In this document: piece by piece, positions 4,660 through 5,605 of the stretch
Numbering within the stretch: position 1 is the stretch's first letter
Layout of the letters: the number at the start of each line of letters is the position of its first letter
Assembly: GCA_036796975.1 (NCBI GenBank)
Contig: DAIRBY010000080.1
Coordinates: forward strand, 1 to 5,605
Reading direction: 5' to 3'
Length of the DNA stretch: 5,605 nt
From: UBA8190 sp003453695
Lineage (GTDB): Bacteria > Actinomycetota > Acidimicrobiia > Acidimicrobiales > UBA8190
Program-made: the position numbers and the translations under genes
The notes under the pieces: generated by a model
The model's database searches: none
Told to the model about the DNA's origin: nothing
Seen by the model: only the letters and a program-made list of their open reading frames with translations

Positions 4660-5605
4660 TAGACCTCCTCGGCCCCGGGGAACATCTGCTTCAGGCGCTG
4701 CTCCGCGCTCAGGCCGGCACCGGCCGGTTCCGTCTCGGCGGCGAGCACGACCGGATCCATCAGGGCCTCGTCCTCCTCCTCGCTCGTCGTGCCGGCGTGG
4801 CCCGGAGCAGTCGGGCCTGTGGGCTTCTGACGTGTCGGCGCCTCACCAGTCGAGGGGCCACGCGACTGGAATCGTCCACCGCCCCCCCCATCACCGCCAC
4901 CGGCAGCACCGCCACCCGCAGCACCGCCACCGGCATTCCCGCCCCGTGTCGTAGCGTCAGGTTCGTCGCCGGCACCGCCGGCCACCGGGGAGCGACGGCC
5001 GCCGGCGGTCGCTTCGGCGTCGTCGTCGACGACGAGGCGCAAGGGCACCGCCGTGCCGAAGTGGCCGGCTAGCGCCTGCTCGACTTCGAGGCGCACTTCT
5101 TCGCAATACGAGCAGTGCGTCTGGTTGGGGAGGGCGAACACCGCCGCATCGTCGACGCCGATGAAACGGCCCATCCGGAACCGAGCTCTGGCCCGGTTGG
5201 AGAGCTGGGTGAGAAGGCCGTCGCCCCAGGCCTGCACCAACTCGTCCCGACTGGGCATCGTCGCGGAGGTCGCCGGAGCAGCGACGGTCACCGTGGTCGT
5301 GGCCGGCGATGCCGGTGCCGAAGCCTCGGTCTTCGCCGAACGGGCCGCTGGGCCGCCCCTGCGCTCTGGGCTCTGCCGGCGCAGTGCTCCCAAGCTCTGG
5401 CGGGCCAGGTCGGGCCCGCCTGTCACGGCTCCACCCGCTGGCTCGGCCGATGCGGGCTCGTGAGCCTGGCCCGGCGATCTGTCGGCGGCCTCTCGGCCCG
5501 ATTCCGCCGAGCTGGTGGCGGGCGGGGTGGAGGCCGGCGGGGTGGAGGCCGGCGGGGTGGAGGCCGGCGGGGTGGAGGCCGGCGGGGTGGAGGCCGGCGG
5601 GGTGG
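4659..5605 (-). CDS. dnaX: DNA polymerase III subunit tau/gamma (DnaX), C-terminal part only
   Basis: The frame is open to the right edge, so 314 complete codons of the 3' end are present and the AAA+ motor domain lies outside. DnaX is the clamp-loader ATPase whose tau form links the loader to polymerase and helicase. Visible residues 1-115 are low-complexity Pro/Ala/Ser/Thr, starting with perfect TPPAS repeats. Residues about 116-195 are the folded tau C-terminal domain of actinobacterial type (SRDELVQAW, ARARFRMGRFIGVDDAAVFAL, CEEVRLEVEQALAGHFG, VPLRLVVDDD). A Gly-rich linker and acidic stretch follow, and the end reads LSAEQRLKQMFPGAEEV. A GTG at 5426 is in frame but is not the start. I saw no A-rich slippery site of the kind that makes gamma in E. 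coli. The stop overlaps the recR start by one base. Identification rests on this domain plus the recR neighbour. Confidence 0.82.
   Translation of the reverse strand, partial: TPPASTPPASTPPASTPPASTPPASTPPATSSAESGREAADRSPGQAHEPASAEPAGGAVTGGPDLARQSLGALRRQSPERRGGPAARSAKTEASAPASPATTTVTVAAPATSATMPSRDELVQAWGDGLLTQLSNRARARFRMGRFIGVDDAAVFALPNQTHCSYCEEVRLEVEQALAGHFGTAVPLRLVVDDDAEATAGGRRSPVAGGAGDEPDATTRGGNAGGGAAGGGAAGGGDGGGGGRFQSRGPSTGEAPTRQKPTGPTAPGHAGTTSEEEDEALMDPVVLAAETEPAGAGLSAEQRLKQMFPGAEEV
4663..4670 (-). promoter_or_regulatory. Shine-Dalgarno sequence of recR inside the dnaX 3' end
   Basis: On the minus strand GAGGAGGT occupies 4670-4663 and ends three bases before the GTG start at 4659. It encodes the last residues of DnaX. 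The combination of SD, TAG stop and overlapping GTG start supports the recR start and suggests translational coupling. Confidence 0.75.
4893..4937. repeat. 15-bp imperfect repeat encoding Gly/Ala-rich DnaX linker
   Basis: Three head-to-tail 15-bp units of the type ACCGCCACCSGCAGC lie at 4893-4907, 4908-4922 and 4923-4937, the last one diverging at its end. On the minus strand they encode repeated GGGAA-like blocks in the linker after the folded tau domain. The unit length is a multiple of three, so copy changes would keep the frame. Confidence 0.7.
5521..5605. repeat. 15-bp perfect minisatellite inside dnaX, at least 5.6 copies
   Basis: GGCGGGGTGGAGGCC is repeated perfectly at 5521-5535, 5536-5550, 5551-5565, 5566-5580 and 5581-5595, and a 10-base part copy reaches the window end. 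On the minus strand the dnaX frame reads it as (TPPAS)n. The array probably continues to the right. The perfect copies suggest recent expansion or ongoing slippage, and any change of whole units keeps the frame. Confidence 0.95.

Noticed and set aside
4659..5426. A complete gene starting at GTG 5426
   Set aside because: The frame continues without a stop to the right edge through the TPPAS repeats, so this is an internal codon of a partial dnaX.

Overview
The window is very GC-rich, with almost all third codon positions G or C, frequent GTG starts and intergenic hairpins without U-tracts. Together with the actinobacterial style of the DnaX and RecR sequences, this points to a high-GC actinobacterium. 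I cannot place it more precisely; an Acidimicrobiia-like lineage is only a guess.

Layout from left to right. (1) Positions 1-155: a 14-bp tandem repeat runs in from the left edge, followed by a leader with a DosR/DevR-like palindrome, a second palindrome and a strong Shine-Dalgarno sequence. (2) 156-842 (+): a hemerythrin HHE-domain protein. (3) 966-2405 (+): a beta-class DNA methyltransferase with TSPPY and DPFIGSGTT motifs. It carries a C-terminal domain that resembles a PD-(D/E)XK nuclease fold but lacks the expected catalytic Asp and Lys. (4) 2453-3490 (+): a 345-residue protein of no family I recognise, with a P-x-D...S-C-K signature that fits a restriction-endonuclease-like core. Genes 3 and 4 probably form one operon and are the best candidate for an undescribed system, namely a restriction-modification-like pair. 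(5) 3491-4056: a 566-bp gap between converging transcription units, with no convincing gene but with several hairpins, G-rich tracts, repeated 11-14-mers and the only T6 tract I noticed. (6) 4057-4659 (-): recR. (7) 4659-5605 (-): the 3' part of dnaX (tau subunit of DNA polymerase III), open to the right edge. It overlaps recR by one base and contains two 15-bp minisatellites in its linker regions.

How the parts fit. dnaX and recR are a conserved replication/repair operon, here without ybaB/ebfC between them. The methyltransferase pair on the other strand converges on it and looks like an accessory insertion next to this housekeeping locus. The hemerythrin gene has its own leader and may respond to oxygen or redox state. 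Nothing seen ties it functionally to the methyltransferase.
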